Below are positions 45,610-54,197 of a DNA stretch of 64,000 nt, piece after piece. The notes beneath the pieces are model-generated. The model was given only the letters and a program-made list of their open reading frames with translations, ran no database searches and was not told the origin of the DNA. The DNA is from Alphaproteobacteria bacterium (GTDB lineage: Bacteria; Pseudomonadota; Alphaproteobacteria; Reyranellales; Reyranellaceae), in NCBI GenBank assembly GCA_017308235.1, contig JAFKFL010000009.1, positions 62,001 to 126,000 of the forward strand, in the 5' to 3' direction. The position numbers and the translations under genes were made by a program. Numbering within the stretch: position 1 is the stretch's first letter; every line of letters starts with the position of its first letter.

Positions 45610-46498
45610 CGACGAGGCCCTTCACCAGCCAGCGCTGCAGCGCCACCACAACAACCACCGGAGGCAGCATGACCAGCAGGGCCGCATTCATGGCGATGTT
45701 CCAGGCGGGCTCGGTATCGGATTGCGGGATCAGGTCCTTCAACCCGACGACGGCGGTCGCCATGCTCTTGTCGGTCGTGAACAGCAAAGGCCACAGATAC
45801 TGGTTCCAGCCGTAGAGAAACAGGATGATGCCCAGCGCCACGATATTCGAGACCGAAAGCGGCAGCAGCACGCTCCAGAAGAAGCGCAGCGGCGAGGCGC
45901 CGTCGATGCGCGCGGCCTCGGCCAGCTCCTCCGGTACGGTGAGGAAGAACTGGCGGAACAGGAAGGTCGCGGTGGCGGAGGCGATCAGGGGTAGGATCAG
46001 CCCGCCGTAGCTGTTCATCATGTTCCAATCGAGTGCGATCTCGATTCCCAGCCACCGGCCGACGTCGAGCGCATCGATCAGCCATTGCAGCGGCAGGGCG
46101 ACGTTTGCGACCGCCTCGTAGGTCGGCAGGATGCGCACCTCGACCGGCAGCATCAGCGACACGAAGATCAGCCAGAAGGCCAACATGCGCCATCGGAAGC
46201 GGAAGTAGGCGACGGCGAAGGCCGAGAGCAGCGAGACCGCGATCTTGCCCACCGCGATACCGACCGCGACGATGAAGGAATTCACGAACAGCCGGCCGAG
46301 ATTGCCCTTCTCCCAGGCCGTCGCCGCGTTGGCGAAGAAGGCATGTCCGGGCAGCCAGGGCGGCGGGACAGTCAGCACCTCGCTCACCGTATGCGAGCCG
46401 ACGACGAAGGCGAAGTAGATCGGCAGGCAGACAAGCAGGCCGCCCAGGATCAGGATCCCGTGGCAGGCGATGTCGATGCCGCGCGTGCGCTCGACCAT
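45596..46498 (-). CDS. ugpE: Glycerol-3-phosphate-type ABC importer permease UgpE
   Basis: The 300-residue permease has six predicted helices and the EAA loop EELAEAARIDGASPLRFFWS, followed by LYGWNQYLWPLLFTTDKSMA, a UgpE/MalG-type block. The ATG at 46498 lies two bases after ugpA. It is a membrane partner of UgpA; the ligand may be glycerol phosphate or a glycerophosphodiester. Confidence 0.9.
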   Translation of the reverse strand: MVERTRGIDIACHGILILGGLLVCLPIYFAFVVGSHTVSEVLTVPPPWLPGHAFFANAATAWEKGNLGRLFVNSFIVAVGIAVGKIAVSLLSAFAVAYFRFRWRMLAFWLIFVSLMLPVEVRILPTYEAVANVALPLQWLIDALDVGRWLGIEIALDWNMMNSYGGLILPLIASATATFLFRQFFLTVPEELAEAARIDGASPLRFFWSVLLPLSVSNIVALGIILFLYGWNQYLWPLLFTTDKSMATAVVGLKDLIPQSDTEPAWNIAMNAALLVMLPPVVVVVALQRWLVKGLVDAGK

Positions 46499-46500
46499 GG

Positions 46501-47481
46501 TCACACGTCGTAGTTCACATTCCGCTCGACATAGCGGAACTGCAGCACGGTAAGCACCAGGGCGAAGATCATCATCAGCACCGATTGAGCGGCCGACGAA
46601 CCGAGATCGATGTGCACAAAGCCGTCGATATAGACCTTGTAGACGAGGATCATGGTGGCGCCGCCCGGGCCGCCATGGGTCACCGCATCGACGATGGCGA
46701 AAGTCTCGAAGAAGCCGTAGACGAAATTCATCACCACCAGGAAGAAGATCGTGGGGCCAATCATCGGCAGCGAGATGCGCGCGAAGCGCAGCAGCGGGCC
46801 GGCGCCGTCGACGGCAGCCGCTTCCAGCAACGAGGCCGGAACGGAGAGCAGGGCTGCGATCAGGAAGATGTAGTCGTAGCAGATGTGCTTCCACGATGCG
46901 GCAAAGGTCACCAGCAGGAAGGCATCGATGCCGTGCCGGTTGGGATCCCAGTCGATGCCAACGCCGTGCAGGATGAAGGAGATCGGGCCAACAGCGGTGT
47001 TGAACAGGAAGGCCCACAAGATGCCGGCGATAACCGGCGCAATGGCGTAGGGCAGCAGGATGATGCTGCGATAGAAGCCGCGGCCGCGCAGGATCCGGTC
47101 GGTCGCAAACGCAAGCACCAGCGACACGACGATGGTGAGCGCGTTCTGTGCCAGCGTGAACCAGAATGTGACGCCGATCGAGGCACGATATTCGGGGCTC
47201 GCCAGCAAGCGGCGAAAATTGTCGAACCAAACGAACTGCACGCTGTTGCCGAACGGATCGGTCAGCACGAACGACTGCGACAGTGCGCGCAGCGCCGGAA
47301 TAAAGAAGAAGAGCAGCAGCACCAACAACTGCGGCAGCAGCAGCAGGAACGGCAGGCGCGCCTCGCGGAAATGGGAACGCTTCAGCCCGCGCGTGCCGCC
47401 CGCCGGCGTCGGCCGGCGCTGCCGGGGCGCGGTGACGACCGGCCCCGGTATCGCAGGCGAAAGGCTAGTACTTGCCCGCAT
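46501..47481 (-). CDS. ugpA: Glycerol-3-phosphate-type ABC importer permease UgpA
   Basis: The 326-residue permease has six helices, beginning LPFLLLLPQLLVLLLFFFIP. It contains the coupling loop SLLEAAAVDGAGPLLRFARI and the UgpA-like block FETFAIVDAVTHGGPGGATM. The ATG at 47481 lies within the last codons of ugpB (17-base overlap) with GAGAAG just before it. An unusual basic, proline-rich N-terminal extension of about 40 residues precedes helix 1; a shorter start is possible. Confidence 0.9.
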   Translation of the reverse strand: MRASTSLSPAIPGPVVTAPRQRRPTPAGGTRGLKRSHFREARLPFLLLLPQLLVLLLFFFIPALRALSQSFVLTDPFGNSVQFVWFDNFRRLLASPEYRASIGVTFWFTLAQNALTIVVSLVLAFATDRILRGRGFYRSIILLPYAIAPVIAGILWAFLFNTAVGPISFILHGVGIDWDPNRHGIDAFLLVTFAASWKHICYDYIFLIAALLSVPASLLEAAAVDGAGPLLRFARISLPMIGPTIFFLVVMNFVYGFFETFAIVDAVTHGGPGGATMILVYKVYIDGFVHIDLGSSAAQSVLMMIFALVLTVLQFRYVERNVNYDV

Positions 47482-48793
47482 TCAGCTTCTCGAACTGCCG
47501 CAGCAGCTCGTTGCCGCGGCGGACGGCATCGTCCAGCCCCTGCTGCGGCGTCTTCTTGTTCGCGAACACCGATTCCATCTCCTCGCGCAACGCGAACGTG
47601 GCCTGGGTGTAGTTGCCGAAGTGAAAGCCCTGCGAATTCGGCGTCGGCGTGCCGCGGTTGAGCTGCAGGATCGCGATCTCCCGGGTGGGATGATCCTTGT
47701 AGTAGCCCGCAGACTTCGCCATCTGATAGGCCGTGTTGGAGATCGGCACGTAGCCAGTCTCCTCGTGCCACCAGACCTGCAGGTCGGGCTTGGCCAAGAA
47801 CTCGAGGAAAGCGGCAACGCCGTCGTACTCCTCTGACTTATGGCCCTTCATCACCCAAAGCGTGGCGCCGCCGATGCTGCTGTTGCGCGCCGTGAGGTCC
47901 GCCTCGTGCGGCAGGTACGTAGCACTCCACTTGATCGAAGGTTCGCGCTCGATCCCGCCATGAGCGGCGGTCGAGGCGAAATAGGTCGCGCACTTGCCCG
48001 ATGTGAAGAGCTGCTGCGGGCTGAGGCCCTGGCCTGCGATCTGGATGATGCCGTCGTTGACCCACTTCTGCAGCCGAGCGACCTGCTGCACCAGCCGCGT
48101 CTTGTTGTAGACGAACTCCGTGTCGAGCCCATCGTAGCCGTTGGATTTCGTGCCCCACGGCTGGTCGTTCACCGTGCTGTAGTTCTCCATCAGGCTCCAG
48201 AAGTAGTCACCGGCCAGCGACGACCCACACTCGGCCGCGCCCTTGCTCTTGATCGCATAGAGCTGCTTCTCGAATTCGGCCCAGGTGTCGGCAGGTCCCG
48301 AGAAGCCCGCCTTCTCGAACTGCTCCTTGTTGTAGAACAGGATTGGCGTCGAGGAATTGAAAGGCATGCTCATGAGCTTGCCCTTGTATTGGTAGTAGCT
48401 CGCGACCGGCTTGATGAAGTCGGAGAAGTCGACCTGCTTCTTCTTCTCGGTCATCAGATCCTGCACCGGCACGATGGCGCCCGAGAGCAGCATCGCCATG
48501 AAGCCGCGTTCGTAGATCTGCACGATCTGCGGCGCTTTCTTGGCACGATAGGCGGCGATCGTGGCGTTGATCACCTCATCGTAGTTGCCCTTGTTGGTGG
48601 CGACGACCGTGTATTTGGTCTGCGAATCGTTGAAGCGCTTGACGATCTCGCCCACCCGCTCGCCCAACACGCCGCTCATGGCATGCCAGAACTGGATCTC
48701 GACCCGCTGCTGCGCAAGCGCGGGGACGGCATCTCCGGCCGCGATGCTGGCTGCCAACGCTCCCGTGAACAGCGCCCTCTTGGTCAGGTTCAT
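47465..48793 (-). CDS. ugpB: Glycerol-3-phosphate/glycerophosphodiester-binding protein UgpB
   Basis: The 442-residue periplasmic protein has a signal peptide (cleavage after PALA, residue about 27). It then matches UgpB: VEIQFWHAMSGVLGERVGEI, NKGNYDEVINATIAAYRAKK then APQIVQIYERGF, and MPFNSSTPILFYNKEQFEKA. The FWHAM start and NSSTP segment are typical of UgpB ligand-site regions. It overlaps araM by four bases, tying glycerol-phosphate uptake to glycerol-1-phosphate dehydrogenase. Confidence 0.92.
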   Translation of the reverse strand: MNLTKRALFTGALAASIAAGDAVPALAQQRVEIQFWHAMSGVLGERVGEIVKRFNDSQTKYTVVATNKGNYDEVINATIAAYRAKKAPQIVQIYERGFMAMLLSGAIVPVQDLMTEKKKQVDFSDFIKPVASYYQYKGKLMSMPFNSSTPILFYNKEQFEKAGFSGPADTWAEFEKQLYAIKSKGAAECGSSLAGDYFWSLMENYSTVNDQPWGTKSNGYDGLDTEFVYNKTRLVQQVARLQKWVNDGIIQIAGQGLSPQQLFTSGKCATYFASTAAHGGIEREPSIKWSATYLPHEADLTARNSSIGGATLWVMKGHKSEEYDGVAAFLEFLAKPDLQVWWHEETGYVPISNTAYQMAKSAGYYKDHPTREIAILQLNRGTPTPNSQGFHFGNYTQATFALREEMESVFANKKTPQQGLDDAVRRGNELLRQFEKLNAGKY

Positions 48794-50184
48794 CCTTCCC
48801 TCCCTTTGTTAAACGATCGTTTCAAACCGCCGCGCGAGCCGGCCCAGTAGCCGCCGGCTGCAAAGAGATCGGCGACAACCCTGTCGAGCCATCCAAGATC
48901 GTGCAGCAGATCGAGGCCGGTGAATCGGCGGCGAATCAGACGCGCCCGCCTGTAGTCCCGGGCATGCTTCTCGCGCGACACGCCGACATCGGCTGACTGC
49001 GATGGGGCGCCAACCGCTTCGAGCCACCGCTGCACGACCGCTGCCTTGGGCAGCCGCCCGTGCAAGTAGGCGAGGATGTCGGGCCACTTGTCGCGCAAGG
49101 CGCGCAGCCTTTGTTCGACGTGCGCTGGCGACGCCGCCTTCGCCGCCGTCTCGACAGCGGCATTGGCGGCCATGAAAGAAAGCGGGAAGGACGTCCGCAC
49201 GCCGGCATCAAGTGCCAATGCCGACGGCGTCCGGCCCGCGAGCCGCGCCGGATCGATCGCGCCGATGTCCTGGCGTTGCAGCCATTCATAGGCGGCCAGC
49301 ATCGAAAGACAGCCGACCCCGACGCAGGCGCCATGCGACACGGGCTCGCCTCCAACGGTGACCTCCTCCATCTCCCAGAGATGGGCGAACTGATGGTCGC
49401 TACCGCTGGCCGGCCGCGAGTTGCCATGCGCCTGCATGGCAAGCCCCGACATCACGAGACCCTGCATCAAGCCGCCGAGCGTCGCGCGATCGCCATTGCG
49501 GATACCGGACGGGTTGCCGAGCCAATCGGTCAGGTTGTCCTGGACCATGGCGAAGGGAGCGGCGTTCATGGCCTCCTCGCCCAGCGCATCGGCCACGATC
49601 CAGTCCGCACCGGCGACCAGCTTGCCGGCAAGATCGCCGTAGCCCCATGCGGCCATGATCCCCGGCGCCCGCGCGATCACATCGAGATCGGCCACGATTG
49701 CCACCGGCGCGGCACAGGCAAGGGTGCGCTTGAAGCCGCCTTCGCGGAGCGCGGCACCGGATGCGGCGTAGCCATCCATCGATGCCGCGGTGGGCACGCA
49801 GACATAAGGGGTTCCAGCCTCTTCCGCCGCATGTTTCACGAGGTCACTGATCACGCCCGAGCCCACGGCGATCGGCAGCCGCTTGCTGGCACGCAGCTGG
49901 TGAGCGAGGTCGCGCGACAGTTCGACAGTTGGCTTCACCCGCGGATGGCCGCTCAGCACAACCGGCTCCGCTTGGCCAATACCGGCGGCCTCCAGGACCC
50001 CGGCCACGCGTCCGCCTGCAGCAATCCAGGTTTTGTCGTCGGCAACGATCACATAGGCCGCGGCAGGTGCCGTTCGCACGAGCACGGCCGGTAGCGCATC
50101 GAGGCCTCCCGCAGCGATGACGACATCGCGCGTCGTGCCGGCAGCGGCGACCGCTTTGCGGAGATCAGACTCCTGTCCGTCCAT
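48790..50184 (-). CDS. araM: sn-Glycerol-1-phosphate dehydrogenase (AraM/EgsA family)
   Basis: The 464-residue protein is of the iron/zinc alcohol-dehydrogenase-like G1P dehydrogenase family. It has the nucleotide-site block AVGSGVISDLVKHAAEEAGT, VCVPTAASMDGYAASGAAL, AWGYGDLAGKLVAGADW and a metal site with SDHQFAHLWEMEE and VSHGACVGVGCL. The family interconverts dihydroxyacetone phosphate and sn-glycerol-1-phosphate, the archaeal-type enantiomer. Next to ugpBAEQ a catabolic direction seems likely. The ATG at 50184 lies 23 bases from the palindromic operator and has no clear ribosome-binding site; an ATG at 50205 is an alternative. Confidence 0.88.
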   Translation of the reverse strand: MDGQESDLRKAVAAAGTTRDVVIAAGGLDALPAVLVRTAPAAAYVIVADDKTWIAAGGRVAGVLEAAGIGQAEPVVLSGHPRVKPTVELSRDLAHQLRASKRLPIAVGSGVISDLVKHAAEEAGTPYVCVPTAASMDGYAASGAALREGGFKRTLACAAPVAIVADLDVIARAPGIMAAWGYGDLAGKLVAGADWIVADALGEEAMNAAPFAMVQDNLTDWLGNPSGIRNGDRATLGGLMQGLVMSGLAMQAHGNSRPASGSDHQFAHLWEMEEVTVGGEPVSHGACVGVGCLSMLAAYEWLQRQDIGAIDPARLAGRTPSALALDAGVRTSFPLSFMAANAAVETAAKAASPAHVEQRLRALRDKWPDILAYLHGRLPKAAVVQRWLEAVGAPSQSADVGVSREKHARDYRRARLIRRRFTGLDLLHDLGWLDRVVADLFAAGGYWAGSRGGLKRSFNKGREG

Positions 50185-50206
50185 GGGGAAGGAATAGCAG
50201 CTCATT

Positions 50207-50238
50207 AAACATTTGTATATAATACGATACAGATGTTT
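50207..50238. promoter_or_regulatory. 32-bp palindromic operator between araM and the SorC-type regulator
   Basis: AAACATTTGTAT and ATACAGATGTTT are inverted around an 8-base centre and match at 11 of 12 positions. A TATAAT-like -10 sequence lies across the left arm and centre (50215-50220). The position between divergent genes suggests the adjacent SorC-type protein binds here to control both directions. Confidence 0.7.
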
Positions 50239-50245
50239 TCGGAGT

Positions 50246-51211
50246 ATGACAGCGCCCATGGCGGACGATGACGAGCAGCTCCGGGTGCGTGTGGCCTGGC
50301 TCTATTTCATGGAAGGCCTCACGCAGGCCGATATCGCGAGCAAACTCGGGATCACGCGGCTGCGCGCCAATCGGCTATTGGGTGAGGCGCGCGAAAGCGG
50401 CCTGGTGAACATCCAGGTGAATGCACAGCTTTCGGGCTGCGTCGCCCTGGAGCGCGAGCTGATCGCGGAGACCGGGCTCAAGGACGCTGTCATCGTGCCG
50501 ACACCGGCTGACCCCGAGCAGACCGCTCCGATCCTGGGCCGGGCGACGGCCGACTATCTCGCCCGGCACCTGGATGAAAACCGCGTGCGCGCGCTCGGCA
50601 TCGGCTGGGGCGGTACCCTGCGCGAGACCGTACGGCATCTGCGCAGCGCCAATCTGCCGGAGCTCAGCGTCAACTCGATGATGGGTGGACTGACCTACGG
50701 CTCGGAGCTCAACACCTTCGAGATCGCGAGCGAATTCGCGCGCCGCGTGAACGCGCAATGTAATTACCTCGCCGCGCCGATCTATGCCGGCAGCGCCCGC
50801 TCGCGCGACACGATCCTCGAGCAGGACGTGTTCCGCGAGACGTTCCAGCGCCTTGCCGGCATCGATATGGCCTTGATGAGCGTGGGCGATCTCAGCCGCC
50901 GCTCGCTCCTGATCCGTTATGGCCTGCCCCGCGATGTGACCGTCGATTCCCTGCGCGGTGCCGGCGTCATCGGCGACATCATGGGCACGTTCCTCGACGC
51001 CCGCGGCCAGCCGGCGCGCCACGCCGTGAACAAGCGCGTGATCGCGATGCCGATCGAGATGCTGCGCAAGGTGTCCACGGTGATCGTGGCATCGGGTGGC
51101 CTCAACAAGGCGGCGATCCTGGCCGGCGTGCTCAGGGCACGCCTCTGTTCGGTGCTCGTGTGCGACGAGGCAACTGCACGCGCCGCCCTCGGCATCGTCC
51201 GCGGCGGCTGA
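50246..51211 (+). CDS. SorC/DeoR-type sugar-responsive transcriptional regulator
   Basis: The 321-residue protein has an N-terminal helix-turn-helix (YFMEGLTQADIASKLGITRL then RANRLLGEARESGLV). A SugarBind (SorC) effector domain follows: VRALGIGWGGTLRETVRHLR, CNYLAAPIYAGS, MSVGDLSRRS and TVIVASGGLNKAAILAGVLR. SorC proteins sense phosphorylated sugars or polyols. The stop overlaps the kinase start (TGATG). ATGs at 50246 and 50258 are both possible; GGAG is too close to the first and far from the second. Confidence 0.9.
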   Translation: MTAPMADDDEQLRVRVAWLYFMEGLTQADIASKLGITRLRANRLLGEARESGLVNIQVNAQLSGCVALERELIAETGLKDAVIVPTPADPEQTAPILGRATADYLARHLDENRVRALGIGWGGTLRETVRHLRSANLPELSVNSMMGGLTYGSELNTFEIASEFARRVNAQCNYLAAPIYAGSARSRDTILEQDVFRETFQRLAGIDMALMSVGDLSRRSLLIRYGLPRDVTVDSLRGAGVIGDIMGTFLDARGQPARHAVNKRVIAMPIEMLRKVSTVIVASGGLNKAAILAGVLRARLCSVLVCDEATARAALGIVRGG

Positions 51212-52653
51212 TGTACCTCGGCATCGATATCGGCACGTCAGGCGTGAAGGCCGTCGTGATGGACGAACATGACCGGCCGGTCGCGGAGGCAACGGCGCCG
51301 CTCGCGATCTCGCGGCCGCAGCCGCTTTGGGCCGAGCAGGCGCCGGAGGGCTGGTGGCACGCCGTCGAACACACGCTCGATGCCCTGGCAACCCGTGCGA
51401 CGCATGCCATGGCGGCCGTCAAGGCGATCGGATTGTCAGGACAGATGTTGGGCGTGACTTTGCTCGACGAGACCGATCATCCGCTGCGTCCTGCGCTCCT
51501 CTGGAACGATGGCCGTGCGACGGCAGAATGCCGGGACCTGGAGCGGTGCTTTCCCGGCTTCGCGGCGCGCGTGGGCTGTCGACCCATGCCGGGTTTCTCC
51601 GCGCCAAAGCTCCTGTGGCTCGCCCGCCACGAGCCTCTCGCTCTCGAACGCACCCGTCGCGTGCTGCTCACCAAGGACTATATCCGTCTGCGCCTGACGG
51701 GCGAAGCCGCGAGCGATCGCGCCGATTCCTCGGCGATGCTGCTGATGGACACTGCCGCCGGCGAGTGGGATGACGCCCTTCTCGCGGCCTGTGGCATCGA
51801 CCGAAGCGTGATGCCCCGACTTGTCGACAGTGCAGAGGTCGCGGGGAGCTTGCGCCCCGAGTGGGCAGCACGTTGGCATCTGCCTTCGGGAACGCCGGTC
51901 GCGGGCGGCGGCGGAGACAATATGTGCGCCGGTGTCGGGGTCGGCGCGGTCAGATCCGGCGACGCCTATATCGGTCTCGGCACTTCGGGTGTCTATTTCC
52001 TCGCCAACGATCGCTTCATCCCGGCGACATCGGCAGGCATGCACACCCATCGTCATGCCGTGGCCGGTCTCTACTGCCAGCACGCCGTCGTCCTGAGCGC
52101 AGGCGAATCGCTCGCCTGGATCGGCCGCCTGCTGCGGATGCCCGATCTCTCGTCATTGATCGCCGAGGTGGAAGCGGCAACCCTCATGCCGGCCGAGACA
52201 CCGGTCTTCACGCCTTACCTCGGCGGCGAACGCACACCGCATGACGATCCGACCCTGACCGCGACCTTCTCGGGCCTCACGCACGAGACGAGTCCGCTCG
52301 CGTTGGCACAAGCCGTCATGGAAGGCGTCGCCATGGCGCTCGCCGACGGTCAAGCAGCGCTGATCGAAAGCGGCGCAAACATCGGAAACGTCACGCTGAC
52401 CGGTGGCGGCGCCCGGAGCGTCTTGTGGGGCCGCCTTATCGCTGCAGCGACAGGCATTTCGCTGAGGCTTCCGACAGACGGGCATACCGGCCCGGCACTC
52501 GGTGCCGCACGGCTTGCGCGACAGAGCGTCGGCGGCCCGCTGATCGCCTCCATCAACGGCGAGGAGGCCGTCGTGCCTGTCGAACCGTCGCTGCGCGAAC
52601 AGCTCTTGCAGAAACACACGCTTTTCCGCCGACACCTTCGCCTTTCGCGCTAA
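51211..52653 (+). CDS. FGGY-family carbohydrate kinase (xylulokinase-like)
   Basis: The 480-residue kinase has the FGGY ATPase fold: MYLGIDIGTSGVKAVVMDEH, IGLSGQMLGVTLLD, PALLWNDGRATAEC, the catalytic-Asp region PVAGGGGDNMCAGVGVG and VTLTGGGARSVLWGRLIAAA. It resembles XylB, but FGGY members phosphorylate many pentoses, polyols and trioses. Co-transcription with a SorC regulator and divergence from araM-ugp genes point to a polyol or sugar alcohol. cofD follows after eight bases. Confidence 0.88.
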   Translation: MYLGIDIGTSGVKAVVMDEHDRPVAEATAPLAISRPQPLWAEQAPEGWWHAVEHTLDALATRATHAMAAVKAIGLSGQMLGVTLLDETDHPLRPALLWNDGRATAECRDLERCFPGFAARVGCRPMPGFSAPKLLWLARHEPLALERTRRVLLTKDYIRLRLTGEAASDRADSSAMLLMDTAAGEWDDALLAACGIDRSVMPRLVDSAEVAGSLRPEWAARWHLPSGTPVAGGGGDNMCAGVGVGAVRSGDAYIGLGTSGVYFLANDRFIPATSAGMHTHRHAVAGLYCQHAVVLSAGESLAWIGRLLRMPDLSSLIAEVEAATLMPAETPVFTPYLGGERTPHDDPTLTATFSGLTHETSPLALAQAVMEGVAMALADGQAALIESGANIGNVTLTGGGARSVLWGRLIAAATGISLRLPTDGHTGPALGAARLARQSVGGPLIASINGEEAVVPVEPSLREQLLQKHTLFRRHLRLSR

Positions 52654-52661
52654 GGTGGGCC

Positions 52662-53627
52662 ATGAGCCAGGACAATCGTAGAGTTCTCGCCCTCGCCGGA
52701 GGGGTGGGCGGCGCAAAGCTTGCGCTCGGCCTCAGCGCCGTCTTGCCGGCCGACGCGCTGACGGTGGCGGTGAACACCGCCGACGATTTCGAACATCTCG
52801 GCCTCTCGATCTCGCCCGACCTCGACACCGTCATGTATACGCTGTCCGGCCTCGCCAATCCGGAGACTGGCTGGGGCCGGCGCGATGAGAGCTGGAACGC
52901 GATGGCGGCCCTTGAACAGTTGGGCGGAGAAACCTGGTTTCGGTTGGGTGACAAGGATCTCGCCACGCACATCGAACGCACCCGTCGGCTGCGCGCCGGC
53001 GAGACGCTCTCGGCGGTCACCCGCGACCTCGCGCAGCGACTCGGCATCAAATGCGCCGTCGTCCCGATGACGGACAGCCCGGTACGCACCGTCGTCACCG
53101 CTGACCAGGGCGACCTCGCCTTCCAGGATTGGTTCGTGCGCCTGCGTTGCGAACCGGCTGTCCGGCGCATACGGTTCGCCGGCGCGGACAAGGCGCGGGC
53201 AAATCCCGCCCTTCTCGATATGGTTAAGTTGCGTGGTGTGGTCTTTTGCCCCTCGAACCCGTTCGTGAGCGTCGCCCCCATTCTCGCAATCCCCGGCGTT
53301 CGCATGACCCTGCAGCAGACCAGGGTACCGCGCGTGGCCGTGACGCCGATCGTGGGGGGCCAGGCGATCAAGGGCCCCGCCGCCAAGATGCTGGCCGAGC
53401 TCGGGCATGATGTTTCCGCCCTGGGCGTGGCGCGTTATTATAAGGGCCTGATCGACGGCTTCGTGCTCGACCAGGCCGATGCCTCGCTGAAGGCCGAGAT
53501 CGAGGGCCTCGGCATCAAGGTGCATGTCGCAGACACGATGATGCACACCGATAACGACAAGCGACGGCTTGCCGCCGCCACCCTCGAATTCGTGGACGCC
53601 CTCGCCCGCTCTCTGCAACACTCCTGA
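52662..53627 (+). CDS. cofD: 2-phospho-L-lactate transferase (CofD/FbiA), F420 biosynthesis
   Basis: The 321-residue enzyme has VLALAGGVGGAKLALGLSAV, VAVNTADDFEHLGLSISPDL then DTVMYTLSGLANPETGWGRR, CPSNPFVSVAPILAIPGVR and VADTMMHTDNDKRRLAA, all CofD landmarks. It transfers the phosphoenolpyruvyl, phospholactyl or phosphoglyceryl unit from its GDP-activated donor to FO. AAGGTG precedes the ATG. It starts eight bases after the sugar-kinase stop and three bases before cofC, so F420 genes share this transcript. Confidence 0.94.
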   Translation: MSQDNRRVLALAGGVGGAKLALGLSAVLPADALTVAVNTADDFEHLGLSISPDLDTVMYTLSGLANPETGWGRRDESWNAMAALEQLGGETWFRLGDKDLATHIERTRRLRAGETLSAVTRDLAQRLGIKCAVVPMTDSPVRTVVTADQGDLAFQDWFVRLRCEPAVRRIRFAGADKARANPALLDMVKLRGVVFCPSNPFVSVAPILAIPGVRMTLQQTRVPRVAVTPIVGGQAIKGPAAKMLAELGHDVSALGVARYYKGLIDGFVLDQADASLKAEIEGLGIKVHVADTMMHTDNDKRRLAAATLEFVDALARSLQHS

Positions 53628-53630
53628 CCC

Positions 53631-54197
53631 ATGCCTGTCGCTGTCGTCCCGATGAAATCCCTGCCGCTCGCCAAAGGCCGCCTGGCCCCGGTGCTCGACG
53701 CGGCCGGTCGGCGTGCGCTCGCTCAAAAGATGCTGGACCACGTGCTGGGTACGCTGCAGGAAGCCGGATTGCCGGTCCGCGTGGCGAACGGCGCCGGCAA
53801 TGATGCCGATCTCAATCGCGACGTGACTGACGCTGCACGTGCGGTGCAGGCCGAGGGAGCCGACGACCTCCTGCTGGTGATGGCCGACCTGCCCTATCTC
53901 TCCGTGGCCGATATCCAGGCCCTGATCGAGGCCGGGCGGCAAAGCCCGATCGTCATCGCCGAGGCCAAGGACGGCGGCACCAACGCCCTGCTGCTGCGCC
54001 CGCCGACGGTGCTGCCCTTCACCTTCGCAACCAACCGGCCCAGCGCCGCATTGCATGGCGAACGGGCCCGCGCCGCCGGCATCGAGCCGGTCATCGTGCG
54101 TCGCCCCGGCCTCGCGCGCGATATCGACACGCCGGCCGATCTCGCCCAGCTTGTCTCCGACCATCCTGCGTACCATGTGTTCCGCCATGTCGCCTGA
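53631..54197 (+). CDS. cofC: 2-phospholactate/phosphoenolpyruvate guanylyltransferase CofC (FbiD)
   Basis: The 188-residue nucleotidyltransferase begins VAVVPMKSLPLAKGRLAPVL. It contains LLVMADLPYLSVADIQALI, AEAKDGGTNALLLRPP and GLARDIDTPADL, the CofC signature set. It activates a three-carbon phospho acid with GTP for CofD; whether that is 2-phospholactate, PEP or 3-phosphoglycerate cannot be read here. It is slightly shorter than the roughly 200-220 residues I recall for the family. It overlaps fbiC by 11 bases. Confidence 0.93.
   Translation: MPVAVVPMKSLPLAKGRLAPVLDAAGRRALAQKMLDHVLGTLQEAGLPVRVANGAGNDADLNRDVTDAARAVQAEGADDLLLVMADLPYLSVADIQALIEAGRQSPIVIAEAKDGGTNALLLRPPTVLPFTFATNRPSAALHGERARAAGIEPVIVRRPGLARDIDTPADLAQLVSDHPAYHVFRHVA

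Noticed and set aside
46499..47230. In-frame upstream extension of ugpE through ugpA
   Set aside because: It is an out-of-frame reading of ugpA; the real ugpE starts at the ATG at 46498, right after the ugpA stop.
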